Shown one piece after another: positions 1-8,193 of a stretch of 52,501 nt of DNA. The stretch comes from Actinomycetota bacterium (lineage in GTDB: Bacteria; Actinomycetota; Acidimicrobiia; Acidimicrobiales; Ilumatobacteraceae): positions 1-52,501 of the forward strand of contig VGAC01000013.1 of assembly GCA_016870865.1 (NCBI GenBank), read 5' to 3'. The notes under the pieces were generated by a model, which worked only from the letters and a program-made list of their open reading frames with translations, searched no databases and was not told the DNA's origin. Both the position numbers and the translations under genes were made by a program. Position 1 is the stretch's first letter. Each line of letters starts with the position of its first letter.

Positions 1-2629
1 CCCCCGGTTGCACCGTTACGGGCTGACCCGGTTGCCCCGTTACGGGCTGACCCGGTTGCACCGTTACGGGCTGACCCGGTTGCACCGTTCCGGGCTGACC
101 CGATTGCCCCGTTCCGGGCTGACCCGGTTGCCCCGTTCCAGGCTTACCCGATTGCCCCGTTCCGGGCTGGTCACCTTGCGGGCCACCCTCCTTGCCGCCG
201 CTCGTTGCATACGCGAACTCCGTCTCGCAGTCTGCCTCGGATTTCTGGATGAGTTTCGAGCACATCTTCAGCCACTTTGACTTTCCGAGCGCCAAGTAGT
301 CGGGAGCCTTGCCCGGACGGAACATCAAATCACAATCGGCCTTGTTGAAGCTCGCCAAGCAGTCGTTGAACTTCGCTGTGGGCTGCTTGATGTCCGACAT
401 TGCCGGCTGCGTCTGCGGTGCCTTTGCGGTGTTCTTGGTTCCGGCGATCGGGGTTCCGGCGATCGGGGGCTTTGCCGCTGCAACGATCAGCGTCGCAGAG
501 ATGGTTCCGGCCTGAAAACCTTGGACCGCGGCTTGCGTGGCCGTGATGGTTGTCGCTCCCACACCGACGATGGTGACGCTGCCGGTCGTCGCATCCACCG
601 TCGCAACTTCGGCACGACTGGACGTGTAACGGAAGCCGCCGGGGCTGTTGGACTTGGGTGGGTTGAGCCTGAACACAGCGTCACCGAAAGTCTTCGCCGG
701 AATGCTGAAGTTCGTCAGCGTGGGCTTGATGACCGCGGCGATGGTCGTCGCCGCTCGAGCGACAGTAGTGGTCGGCAAAGCAGCATTGCGGGTCTGCACC
801 GTGGATGCCGTTTGGGTGCGAGCCGTCGTCGGCGGCAAAGCAGCATTGCGGGTCTGCACCGTGGATGCCGTTTGGGTGCGAGCCGTCGTCGGCGGACCGG
901 CAGCATTCTCCTTGGGTGCGGGCACGGTTGTCGGGGGCACATAGACCTCGTCGGCCTTGTAGTTCGGGTTGGCCAGGTTGCGATCTTCCAGTTTCGGCAG
1001 GACCTCGATCGCCTTTGACGCCAATGCCTGAGGCAGTTCTACTTGGACCTTATTCAGGTTCAACGCCGAGGCAGCAACAACTGTTTCCGTTTTGGTCCCA
1101 TCGGCTGTGACGTCGGTTTTCTTCACTTCGCCCGTAGCCGATGCTTCGAGAATCGTGACGCCACCGGTTTCGTCGGTTTTCACCTGAACCGCTGGGGCCT
1201 CGGGCGTGGCCTGTTGTTCGATGACTTCGCCGCTTTCCGTTGTAACGGCCACCTCAAGGGTGCCACCCGACGAGCCAAGCTCGACCGACGGGCCCGATGC
1301 GTTGGCAACGAGGTTGCCCGAGGCAAGCGTGAGGTCAACCGATGGGTCGTTCGACTTGATCGAATCAGTGCCGAGTTCGACTGGCTTGTCATCGCCACCA
1401 CCCGGTGTCGTGAACTGTGCGATACCGGTCTTCATGACGGCGAACACGGACGACGCACCACCGAACTTCAACTTGGCCCGCTTCTTCACGGGGGCCGCGC
1501 CACCCGCAACCGTGGTGGCGGGAGAATCCGGCCCGTCCAACAAATCGTTCGGAATGGTGATGACGTAGTCGTACGAGGAGCGACCACCGCCGGGGGCAGC
1601 CATCCGAACGATGGATACTCCGCCCTTGACGGGACGCGCAGTGGAACCATCCCCCGACACGGGAGAGGTCGCTGACACCGCACCGCTGTCGGTTTCCACC
1701 GACCAGTCGAGGTTTTCGGTCCGCACCAGCAGTGTCGTCGACTGCAACTTCGTCCCGTCGCCACAGAAAGGACAGGTTCCCTCACGCGCCTCGAAGGGTG
1801 TGAGGTCCATGTCGACCGCACCACCCGTCCAGATGTTCGGATCATTCGCAGGGTCATCACCCGCGAACGAGAACGACCACTTGTCGTTGGCGAGATCAAC
1901 GTCGACATACCGGTTGCGCCCCGGCCAGTTCGAGTCGTACACCATGATGCGCGCAACATCGGAGGTCGGGTACTCGATTGCGTACGGCAACACCGCGTGA
2001 CCGCCACCTTCGACATACACGCCGAGGGTGTACTGCAACTTGTCGGATGCGAAGGAGCGCTTCAGTTCGTCGATCTTGTCGGCGAGCGACGCCTTGGTCC
2101 ACTTTTGAATCGAATCTTGCACCTCGGGAACGAACTGCGTCGCAAAGGCGCGCATGACCGCACGGATCTCGTCTTCTTCCGACAGCAACTTGACGGTCTC
2201 GGGAAGTTCGGCCCGGTTGAAGCGCGCCGAGGCGAGCGCGACGAGACCCTCACAGTGGCCGCTTGCGCGCGCCTGGTTGACCATGCGCGCCCACGCGGCA
2301 GCTTCGGCGGTGAGAGTGCATGGCTCTGCAACACCGTCGACGCACACATCAGGTCCCGAACCGAACATCGACACGAGGTCAGCCGTATCGAAATTCAGGT
2401 CGGGGAAAGTCGCCGAAGGAAAGTTCGGGAACGCCCAGCCGTTCAGCTGAGGTTGCATTTGTGTTGCGATCGCACCATCGGGGGCAGGCGCAGAGTTCTT
2501 CGCAGCTCCTGCACCATCCCCGCCACCCGACGACGAACCGCTTCCACTTCCGCCGCCGCACGCGGCAAGTGCAAAAACGGACAAGACGATGACTGCCGCT
2601 CCGGCACGCCATCGTGATCCCACCAACAT
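1..2629 (-). CDS. Large lipoprotein with papain-like domain, Ig-like domain and QPG repeats (C-terminus cut by window edge)
   Basis: The frame starts at ATG 2629 and stays open to position 1, giving 876 residues without a stop. Residues 1-24 form a lipoprotein signal peptide with lipobox ALAAC (Cys24), then a Gly/Ser linker. Residues about 65-255 look like a papain-like fold: GHCEGL (Cys126), GGGHAVLPY (His211) and YDSNWPG (Asp232/Asn234) are spaced like a Cys-His-Asn/Asp triad. A Pro/Thr segment at about 578-619 holds two identical 20-residue copies. Residues about 631-714 match a bacterial Ig-like (Big_2) domain (SPGGFRYTSS, VTIVGVGATTITATQA). A four-Cys segment follows at about 743-790, and the visible end is made of 8-residue repeats of the type QPGQPVTV. 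The signal peptide and repeats are read directly; the protease-like call is by motif only. No family name is assigned. Confidence 0.85.
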   Translation of the reverse strand, partial: MLVGSRWRAGAAVIVLSVFALAACGGGSGSGSSSGGGDGAGAAKNSAPAPDGAIATQMQPQLNGWAFPNFPSATFPDLNFDTADLVSMFGSGPDVCVDGVAEPCTLTAEAAAWARMVNQARASGHCEGLVALASARFNRAELPETVKLLSEEDEIRAVMRAFATQFVPEVQDSIQKWTKASLADKIDELKRSFASDKLQYTLGVYVEGGGHAVLPYAIEYPTSDVARIMVYDSNWPGRNRYVDVDLANDKWSFSFAGDDPANDPNIWTGGAVDMDLTPFEAREGTCPFCGDGTKLQSTTLLVRTENLDWSVETDSGAVSATSPVSGDGSTARPVKGGVSIVRMAAPGGGRSSYDYVITIPNDLLDGPDSPATTVAGGAAPVKKRAKLKFGGASSVFAVMKTGIAQFTTPGGGDDKPVELGTDSIKSNDPSVDLTLASGNLVANASGPSVELGSSGGTLEVAVTTESGEVIEQQATPEAPAVQVKTDETGGVTILEASATGEVKKTDVTADGTKTETVVAASALNLNKVQVELPQALASKAIEVLPKLEDRNLANPNYKADEVYVPPTTVPAPKENAAGPPTTARTQTASTVQTRNAALPPTTARTQTASTVQTRNAALPTTTVARAATTIAAVIKPTLTNFSIPAKTFGDAVFRLNPPKSNSPGGFRYTSSRAEVATVDATTGSVTIVGVGATTITATQAAVQGFQAGTISATLIVAAAKPPIAGTPIAGTKNTAKAPQTQPAMSDIKQPTAKFNDCLASFNKADCDLMFRPGKAPDYLALGKSKWLKMCSKLIQKSEADCETEFAYATSGGKEGGPQGDQPGTGQSGKPGTGQPGQPGTGQSGQPGTVQPGQPVTVQPGQPVTGQPGQPVTVQPG
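7..174. repeat. 24-bp tandem repeats, about seven copies, inside the lipoprotein gene
   Basis: A 24-bp unit (gttgcaccgttacgggctga plus cccg and close variants) repeats head to tail without spacers. Read on the minus strand it encodes the octapeptide QPGQPVTV or QPGTGQSG. Copies differ at a few third and first codon positions and decay toward position 174. The array may continue past the left edge. Confidence 0.9.
773..895. repeat. Two exact 63-bp copies with 60-bp period inside the lipoprotein gene
   Basis: Positions 773-835 and 833-895 are identical. On the minus strand each copy encodes PPTTARTQTASTVQTRNAAL. Perfect identity points to a recent duplication, or to an assembly-sensitive spot, in the Pro/Thr-rich linker of the lipoprotein. 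Confidence 0.9.
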
Positions 2630-2635
2630 GGCCCG

Positions 2636-2641
2636 ACTTTA
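2636..2641 (-). promoter_or_regulatory. Putative -10 box (TAAAGT) of the large lipoprotein gene
   Basis: TAAAGT ends 6 nt before the ATG at 2629, matching the TANNNT-at-6-to-9-nt pattern seen before many genes here. It implies a leaderless mRNA. No convincing -35 was identified. Confidence 0.5.
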
Positions 2642-2651
2642 TGGCAAAACG

Positions 2652-2664
2652 GTGACTACGTCAC
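2652..2664. promoter_or_regulatory. Inverted repeat GTGAC-TAC-GTCAC upstream of the lipoprotein promoter
   Basis: A perfect 5+5 bp dyad with a 3-bp centre lies 10 bp upstream of the putative -10 box, where a -35 element or an operator would be. It resembles half-sites used by CRP-type regulators, but the spacing differs from the classical site. Function is inferred from position only. The rest of 2665-2842 shows no gene. Confidence 0.3.
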
Positions 2665-2842
2665 GTCGCCCGAAGAAGAGCCCGCTTTCCCTACCTGACA
2701 AAGACTTGGACCACCATCGAACGGTCTCAGCCCCTTGACGAATGACAACAGAGGACACGGTCTCCCATGGCACTAAGAGAACCCATCATTGACCAGCCAG
2801 TCGATACTGTTTTGAAGCGGCGTTTGCCGAGAGTGGGGCGGC

Positions 2843-3367
2843 TCAGCCGGCCAAGGCGGCGAGGCGGCTGTCGACCTCGGCCGCAGAGGGTGCCCCGACC
2901 ACGACTTCACGGTCCCCCGAAGCGTCTTGGAAGACCCACGCCGGCTGGCCCGGTACCGCGAAAGATGCGAAGACGGAACCGTCGGCGTCGCGGACGTTGG
3001 CGAACGTCAAACCATGGCGCGAAACGAACCCATCGATCTCGTCTGGCGTGCCGTTCCAGCCGATCCCAACGATCGTGACCTTTCCGGCCCATTTTTTGCT
3101 GGCCTCCTCGACCGAGGGGGCTTCACTGTTGCAGGTGCCTCAATACGGGGCCCAGAACCAGAAGGCGACCGGCGAACCGTTGTAACGCGACCCGAAGTCG
3201 CCGGGCACCGATGTCGACGCGGTGGCCGTTGAATCCGGACCCGAATCGGGCGCGGCGCTCGTCGTGACCGCGGAAGCTTCCGGTACTGACTCGGCGTCGC
3301 CCTCGGCACAAGCGGACACCGCGACGAGAAGTGTGGCAACGAAGAGGCGTCGTATCGCGCGCTTCAC
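2843..3367 (-). CDS. Thioredoxin-like lipoprotein (MPT53/DsbF-like), probable selenoprotein with in-frame TGA
   Basis: The frame starts at GTG 3367, overlapping the gatB stop as GTGA, and ends with TGA at 2843-2845: 174 residues if the in-frame TGA at 3140-3142 is decoded. Residues 1-20 are a lipoprotein signal (VSAC, Cys20). Before the TGA comes SPVAFWFWAPY (65-75); directly after it comes GTCNSEAPS. Read through, this is FWAPY-U76-G-T-C79, the thioredoxin active site with Sec in place of the first Cys. The rest also fits a secreted TlpA/MPT53-type thioredoxin: VTIVGIGWNGTPDEID, DADGSVFASFAV, and the cis-Pro loop GQPAWVF. All 95 codons after the TGA stay open. A SECIS-like hairpin follows at 3102-3121. 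The expected role is extracytoplasmic thiol-disulfide exchange, anchored to the membrane. The alternative is a recent Cys-to-stop mutation or a base error (TGC to TGA). It is the last gene of the lgt-gatCAB operon. Confidence 0.8.
3102..3121 (-). promoter_or_regulatory. Candidate bacterial SECIS hairpin
   Basis: On the minus-strand mRNA the stem 5' G-C-C-C-C-C-U-C pairs with 3' G-A-G-G-A-G-G-C, with one C/A mismatch, closing a GGUC tetraloop at 3110-3113. The loop starts 26 nt after the UGA and begins with G. As I recall the bacterial SECIS model, it requires a G in the first two loop positions and a UGA-to-loop distance of roughly 16-37 nt; both are met. The loop shares GGUC with the E. coli fdhF element. 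Confidence 0.65.
3140..3142 (-). other. In-frame TGA, candidate selenocysteine codon (Sec76)
   Basis: TGA stands at the position of the first cysteine of the thioredoxin CxxC motif, giving U-G-T-C, with conserved family sequence on both sides in the same frame. Confidence 0.75.
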
Positions 3368-4818
3368 GAGCCGCGACGTTTCTGAAGGAGTACGGTGACG
3401 ACCTTGCCGTCGGCCTTGCCTTTGCTGGCCTTCATGATCGATCCAACGATAGCACCCGCCGCTTTTTCTTCGCCGGCACAATATTTCGCCCACGCGTCGG
3501 GTTGGGCCGCTATTGCATCCTCGACGAACTGCGCGATTGCAGAGGCGTCGAGTGCTTCGAAACCCCTCGAAGCGGCGATCGTCTGGGGGTCGCCCCCGCC
3601 TCTCGCGAGCATGTCGCCGAGAACGGACTTGGCCTGTGTTGCGGTGAGTTTGCCCTCACGCTCCATCACCGTGAGCGCGGCCAGATCCGCGGCCGGTAGC
3701 CGCGGCGAGTCGCCTTCGTCGGCAAACGACTGCTGCACCCACACGAGTGCCCGCGCCGCTTCGCCGCCGGCATCGACGACGGCCTTCACATAGTTGTCCT
3801 GTCCGCGCTCGACGACGACCGACACGGCTTCGCTCTCAACGTCGGCTCCGCTGAGTGTGGCGAGCGCCGCACGACGATCCGCCGGCAACACCGGCAGTGC
3901 CGCGCGAACTCGTTCGACCCACGCGGCATCAGGTGCGAGCGGCACGAGGTCGGGTTCGAGGAAATAGCGGTAGTCATCGGCATCTTCCTTCGTGCGCAGT
4001 GTGTGCGTGCGCCCGTCCGCGTCGTCCCAGTGGCGCGTCTCCTGGCGGATCGCACCACCCGTTTCCAAGATGTCGACCTGGCGACGCGCCTCGTATTCGA
4101 TCGCGCGACCAAGTGACCGCACCGAGTTCACGTTCTTGATTTCGCAACGCGTGCCGAGAGGATCACCGTAACGACGCACCGACACGTTGGCATCACAACG
4201 CATCGACCCCTCTTCCATCTTCGCATCACTCGCACCGACGGCCACCAGGATCGCACGCAGTTCGTTCACGTACTGACGCGCTTGTTCGGGCGTGCGAATG
4301 TCGGGACGCGAGACAATTTCGACCAACGGCACCCCGGCGCGGTTGAAGTCGATGAGCGAGTACTCGCTTCCGTGGATGCGGCCACTTGCACCGCCGAAGT
4401 GCGTCGACTTGCCCGTGTCCTCTTCGAGGTGCGCGCGCTCGACGTCAATGCGCACGTTGCCGGGGAGCATGAGGTGACCGTCGACGTTCAACGGTTGGTC
4501 GTACTGACTGATCTGGTAGGCCTTGGGTAGGTCGGGATAGAAGTAGTTCTTACGGTGAAACGTGCACGGTTGCACGCGACAGTTCAATGCAAGACCGATA
4601 CGCATCGCCAGTTCGACCGCGTGCTCGTTCAACACGGGCAGCGCGCCCGGCAGGCCCAGCGTCACCGGGTCGATGTTCGTATTGGGTTCGTCACCGAAGC
4701 GGTTCGGTGACGCGCTGAACAACTTGGTCGTCGTTGCAAGTTCAACGTGGACTTCCAATCCGACGACGAGTTCCCAGCCGTCGGGCAGGCCATTGTCGAG
4801 TTTCTCTCCGGCACTCAT
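3364..4818 (-). CDS. gatB: Asp-tRNA(Asn)/Glu-tRNA(Gln) amidotransferase subunit B
   Basis: GatB binds mischarged tRNA and, with GatA and GatC, converts Glu-tRNA(Gln) or Asp-tRNA(Asn) to the amidated form in the cytoplasm. The product has 484 residues, a normal length. It begins [20 protein letters not shown] and shows the GatB core: [39 protein letters not shown], and the GatB/Yqey tail near the C-terminus ([11 protein letters not shown]). The start at 4818 was chosen because its ATG overlaps the gatA stop as ATGA; the longer open frame upstream has no GatB character. It is translationally coupled to gatA before it and to the thioredoxin-like gene after it (GTGA). Confidence 0.96.
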   Translation of the reverse strand: MSAGEKLDNGLPDGWELVVGLEVHVELATTTKLFSASPNRFGDEPNTNIDPVTLGLPGALPVLNEHAVELAMRIGLALNCRVQPCTFHRKNYFYPDLPKAYQISQYDQPLNVDGHLMLPGNVRIDVERAHLEEDTGKSTHFGGASGRIHGSEYSLIDFNRAGVPLVEIVSRPDIRTPEQARQYVNELRAILVAVGASDAKMEEGSMRCDANVSVRRYGDPLGTRCEIKNVNSVRSLGRAIEYEARRQVDILETGGAIRQETRHWDDADGRTHTLRTKEDADDYRYFLEPDLVPLAPDAAWVERVRAALPVLPADRRAALATLSGADVESEAVSVVVERGQDNYVKAVVDAGGEAARALVWVQQSFADEGDSPRLPAADLAALTVMEREGKLTATQAKSVLGDMLARGGGDPQTIAASRGFEALDASAIAQFVEDAIAAQPDAWAKYCAGEEKAAGAIVGSIMKASKGKADGKVVTVLLQKRRGS

Positions 4819-6239
4819 ACCGCACGCTCCAGTTCCGCCGCGACGCGGAACATCGTTGCCTCGCCGAGAGTCGGAGCGAGAACCTGCACGCCCACGGGCA
4901 TGTTGTCCTGCCCGATGCCGAATGGAACACTCATCGCCGGGTGACCCGCGAGGTTGGTCGGAATCGTGAAGATGTCGCACAGGTACATGGCCAATGGATC
5001 GTCGGTTTTCGAACCGAAACGGAACGCAACCGACGGTGACGTGGGGGTAAGGATGACATCGGCGGTTGCATAAGCGCGGGCGAAGTCATCTGCGATCAAA
5101 CGCCGCACCTTCAAGGCCTTGCCGTAGTAGGCGTCGTAGTAGCCCGCCGACAATGCGTACGTGCCGAGCATGATGCGGCGCTTGACTTCGTCGCCGAAGC
5201 CCGCTTCGCGAGTGTCGGCGTACATCGTGTTGATGTCACCCGCCGCCACACGCCTGCCGTATCGCACGCCGTCGTAGCGGGCGAGGTTGCTGCTTGCTTC
5301 GGCCGGTGCGATGAGGTAGTAGGCGGTGAGCGCAAACGACAGCGACGGCAACGTGACGTCGATGATCGTCGCGCCTGCTCTTGCGAGTGCTTCAAGAGCA
5401 GCGTCGAGGCGCGCGAGAACATCTGGGTCGGCGCCCTCCGGCAGGTCGGCGACTCGGCCGATGCGCAGACCCTTGACACCGGCACCAAGCGCGCCGACAA
5501 GGTCGGGCGCGGGCTGCGGAATGCTCGTCGAATCCAACGGGTCGTGACCCGCGATCACCTCGGTGAGAATCGCCGCATCTTCGACCGTGTGGGTGAATGG
5601 ACCGATCTGGTCGAGGCTGCTGGCGAATGCCACGAGGCCATACCGACTGACAAGACCGTATGTGGGCTTCACACCAACCAGACCACACAGTGCGGCGGGT
5701 TGACGAATGCTGCCCCCCGTGTCGCTGCCGAGGCTTCCCGCCGCGAAGCCGGCCGCGACCGCTGCAGCGCTGCCACCACTGCTGCCACCGGGAACGCGAG
5801 AGGTGTCGAGGGGGTTGCGCGTCGGGCCGAAGGCCGAGTTCTCGGTGCTCGACCCCATCGCGAACTCGTCGAGGTTCGTCTTGCCAACGAACACCGCACC
5901 CTCAGCCGCGAGTTTCTGCACCGTCGTGGCGTCGTACGGTGGCTTCCACCCTTCGAGGATTCGTGACGAACACGTGGTCTCCACGCCGCGCGTGCACATG
6001 TTGTCCTTGAGTGCGATCGGCACGCCTGCGAGACGCCCCGGATTCTCACCGCGCTTGACGCGCGCATCGACCTCGGTTGCGACGGCCATCGCGCGCTCAC
6101 GCATGACGAGATTGAACGCGTGCACCTCACCCTCACGCGCGTCGATACGCGCGAGATGTGCATCGAGCACGTCGCGCGCGGTCGTGCGACCGGCAGCGAC
6201 GTCGGCTGCGATCGAAGAGACCCCCGGAAACTCAGCCAC
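4815..6239 (-). CDS. gatA: Asp-tRNA(Asn)/Glu-tRNA(Gln) amidotransferase subunit A
   Basis: This is the amidase subunit, which releases ammonia from glutamine for tRNA-dependent amidation. The protein of 474 residues carries the amidase signature: Lys in [14 protein letters not shown], the Gly/Ser loop GGSSGGS, and [13 protein letters not shown], which together form the Ser-cisSer-Lys site. GTG 6239 is taken as start because it overlaps the end of gatC by 8 nt and gives a normal GatA N-terminus ([20 protein letters not shown]). An in-frame ATG at 6299 would add 20 unusual residues. It lies between gatC and gatB in the same operon. Confidence 0.95.
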   Translation of the reverse strand: MAEFPGVSSIAADVAAGRTTARDVLDAHLARIDAREGEVHAFNLVMRERAMAVATEVDARVKRGENPGRLAGVPIALKDNMCTRGVETTCSSRILEGWKPPYDATTVQKLAAEGAVFVGKTNLDEFAMGSSTENSAFGPTRNPLDTSRVPGGSSGGSAAAVAAGFAAGSLGSDTGGSIRQPAALCGLVGVKPTYGLVSRYGLVAFASSLDQIGPFTHTVEDAAILTEVIAGHDPLDSTSIPQPAPDLVGALGAGVKGLRIGRVADLPEGADPDVLARLDAALEALARAGATIIDVTLPSLSFALTAYYLIAPAEASSNLARYDGVRYGRRVAAGDINTMYADTREAGFGDEVKRRIMLGTYALSAGYYDAYYGKALKVRRLIADDFARAYATADVILTPTSPSVAFRFGSKTDDPLAMYLCDIFTIPTNLAGHPAMSVPFGIGQDNMPVGVQVLAPTLGEATMFRVAAELERAV

Positions 6240-6534
6240 CAGAACCACCCGACGGTGGTACGCGGAAGCGGCCGTCCTCGGCAGCGGGGGCCGCGGCAAG
6301 AACCTCGTCGCGCTCGAGACAGGGACGTTCGATGTCGGCGCGCAACACGTTGACGAGCGGATACGGCTGCGTCATCGGCTCTACGCGCGCCAGGTCGAGG
6401 TTGTCGATATCGGCGAAGTGATCGAGCATGCCGTCGAGTTGGCGCGTGTAGCGCTCGACCTCTTCGGGCGAGACGTTCAGACGTGCGAGGCGCGCGACCT
6501 TCGCCACGTCGGCGGCAGTGAGACGCTGCGACAC
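6232..6534 (-). CDS. gatC: Asp-tRNA(Asn)/Glu-tRNA(Gln) amidotransferase subunit C
   Basis: GatC is the small subunit that holds GatA and GatB together. The predicted product has 100 residues, as usual for the family, and starts [20 protein letters not shown], followed by the classic [20 protein letters not shown] helix and [14 protein letters not shown]. Start GTG 6534 fits the family; the longer open frame upstream runs into the enoyl-CoA hydratase gene. It starts 11 nt after that gene's stop. Confidence 0.93.
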   Translation of the reverse strand: MSQRLTAADVAKVARLARLNVSPEEVERYTRQLDGMLDHFADIDNLDLARVEPMTQPYPLVNVLRADIERPCLERDEVLAAAPAAEDGRFRVPPSGGSGG

Positions 6535-6545
6535 GAATTGGCTTA

Positions 6546-7370
6546 CTAACGACTCACGGGAGAGAAATTCGGGGGGCGCTTCTCGAGGAAACTCGCCACG
6601 CCTTCCTTGAAATCCGAACGACGCAGGGACTCCTTCATGAGGCGCAATGCCTTCTGCTCGGCGTCGCCCAGGGTCAGCGCGTAGTCCGCGTAGACCTGTC
6701 CCTTCATGACAGCCATCGACGTCGGCGAGACGTTCGCGGCAAGATCGGCCGCATAGGAAATGGCGTGATCGAGCAACTGGTCGGCGGGCAGGACGGCATT
6801 CACCATGCCGATGGCATGCGCTTCTTCGGCGAGCACGACGCGGGCCGAGAGAAGAAGGTCGAGCGCGTTGGCGGTTCCGACGAGTCGCGGCAACAACCAA
6901 CTCATTCCGTACTCGGCGATGAGACCGCGACGACCGAACGCGGTTGTGAATTTTGCACCGGCTGCGGCGAAGCGGATGTCACAGGCGAGTGCCTGAACCA
7001 TTCCGATTCCCGCGCACGCTCCGTTGACGGCGGCAATCACGGGCTTGGGCACAGTCGTGGTGAACGACTGCAAATGTGAACCGGACGCCGCCTCGGCACT
7101 GGGTGTGCCGTTGGAGGATCCTCCGATTGACTGCAGCGCATCCATGTCCGCACCCGCACAGAATCCCCGACCCGCGCCGGTGACGACGATCGCACGAATG
7201 GCGTCGTCAGTTGCGCACGACTCGAGCAGGCTGAAGTAGCGCGCCGACAGTTCCGCATTCCACGCGTTCATGCGCTCGGGTCGGTTGAGGGTCAGAAGTG
7301 CCACACCCGGAGCGGGTAAGTCGAAGAGGACGACGTCGCTACCCGAAAGCGGGTTATTGCTGGGGCTCAT
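6546..7370 (-). CDS. Enoyl-CoA hydratase/isomerase family protein
   Basis: A crotonase-fold protein of 274 residues, expected to act on an acyl-CoA thioester in the cytoplasm. It shows LTLNRPERMNAWN, the oxyanion-hole segments GRGFCAGAD (67-75) and GACAGIG, and the downstream segment RRGLIAEYGMSW, which carries a Glu at a usual catalytic position. Substrate cannot be told from the sequence. The gene overlaps the end of lgt by 17 nt and precedes gatC closely, so it is part of the same operon, although no functional link to amidotransferase is known. Confidence 0.9.
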   Translation of the reverse strand: MSPSNNPLSGSDVVLFDLPAPGVALLTLNRPERMNAWNAELSARYFSLLESCATDDAIRAIVVTGAGRGFCAGADMDALQSIGGSSNGTPSAEAASGSHLQSFTTTVPKPVIAAVNGACAGIGMVQALACDIRFAAAGAKFTTAFGRRGLIAEYGMSWLLPRLVGTANALDLLLSARVVLAEEAHAIGMVNAVLPADQLLDHAISYAADLAANVSPTSMAVMKGQVYADYALTLGDAEQKALRLMKESLRRSDFKEGVASFLEKRPPNFSPVSR

Positions 7371-8190
7371 GGGTCGCCATGCTAGACCCGACCCGCCGAT
7401 CTGCCCGAACCTGAATCATAAAAACAACGAGCGACACCACAAGGACAACGAGCGACACCCACTGGTTGAGGCGTAGACCACCGGCCTCGTGGGCGCGATC
7501 GATGCGCAGACCCTCGATGAAAAAGCGCATCGCGGTGTAGCCCGCCGTGTACAGCCAAAAGACCCGACCCGGCCGCAGCGAGTCGCGACGGTTCACGGCC
7601 AGCAATGCGATGCACAGCACCGCGCACCACACCGACTCGTAGAGGAACGTCGGATGAAATGTGGTTCCGGGGTCGTAGCCCGCGGCGATTGCCTTTCCGT
7701 CGCTGACGCGCAACGCCCATGGCAGATCGGTCGGCCGACCGAAGAGTTCTTGGTTGAACCAGTTTCCCCATCGCCCAACCGCCTGTGCAGCGGCAATCGC
7801 CGGAGCGGCAACGGTGACGACTACGGCAACATCGAGGCCGCGTCGTCGTGCGGCCCACATGCCGACAGGAACGCCGAGAGCGATGCCGCCCCAGATGCCG
7901 AGGCCACCCTGCCACACCTTGAATGCATCACCGAAGTTGCCCGAGAAACGTTCCCAGTCGGTAATGACGTGATAGGCGCGCGCGCCGATGACTCCGGCGG
8001 GAACCGCCCACATCGCCACCGCACTGAAGTCGTCCACCGATCCCGCGCCACGCCGTTCGAGGGCCTTACCGGTGATGCGCACACCGAGGATGACACCCAG
8101 CGCGATCATCAGGCCGTAGGCATTCAGCTTCAACGGGCCGACTTCGAGCGCATTGGATGATGGGCTGGAAATCGCCGCGAGGAGCGACAC
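7354..8190 (-). CDS. lgt: Prolipoprotein diacylglyceryl transferase
   Basis: Lgt transfers diacylglycerol from phosphatidylglycerol to the lipobox cysteine of prolipoproteins at the cytoplasmic membrane. The protein of 278 residues is rich in membrane helices and carries the Lgt signature GRWGNWFNQELFG at 139-151, including the essential Arg140, plus HPTFLYES and the C-terminal GYTAMRFFIEGLRID segment. Two likely substrates are encoded in this window: the thioredoxin-like lipoprotein at the end of the same operon and the large lipoprotein beyond it. It starts 3 nt after the hydrolase stop. Confidence 0.96.
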   Translation of the reverse strand: MSLLAAISSPSSNALEVGPLKLNAYGLMIALGVILGVRITGKALERRGAGSVDDFSAVAMWAVPAGVIGARAYHVITDWERFSGNFGDAFKVWQGGLGIWGGIALGVPVGMWAARRRGLDVAVVVTVAAPAIAAAQAVGRWGNWFNQELFGRPTDLPWALRVSDGKAIAAGYDPGTTFHPTFLYESVWCAVLCIALLAVNRRDSLRPGRVFWLYTAGYTAMRFFIEGLRIDRAHEAGGLRLNQWVSLVVLVVSLVVFMIQVRADRRVGSSMATHEPQQ

Positions 8191-8193
8191 GGA

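Noticed and set aside
7-174. The 24-bp repeats as a possible CRISPR array
   Set aside because: Units are contiguous without spacers and keep the reading frame of the lipoprotein gene, so this is a coding repeat.
2767-3078. Arg-rich plus-strand open frame opposite the thioredoxin-like gene
   Set aside because: It is a shadow frame with extreme Arg/Pro content and no ribosome-binding site or -10 box.
3140-3367. A complete short lipoprotein ending at the TGA at 3140-3142
   Set aside because: It would stop in the middle of the thioredoxin active site, while the same frame continues with the rest of a conserved thioredoxin fold.
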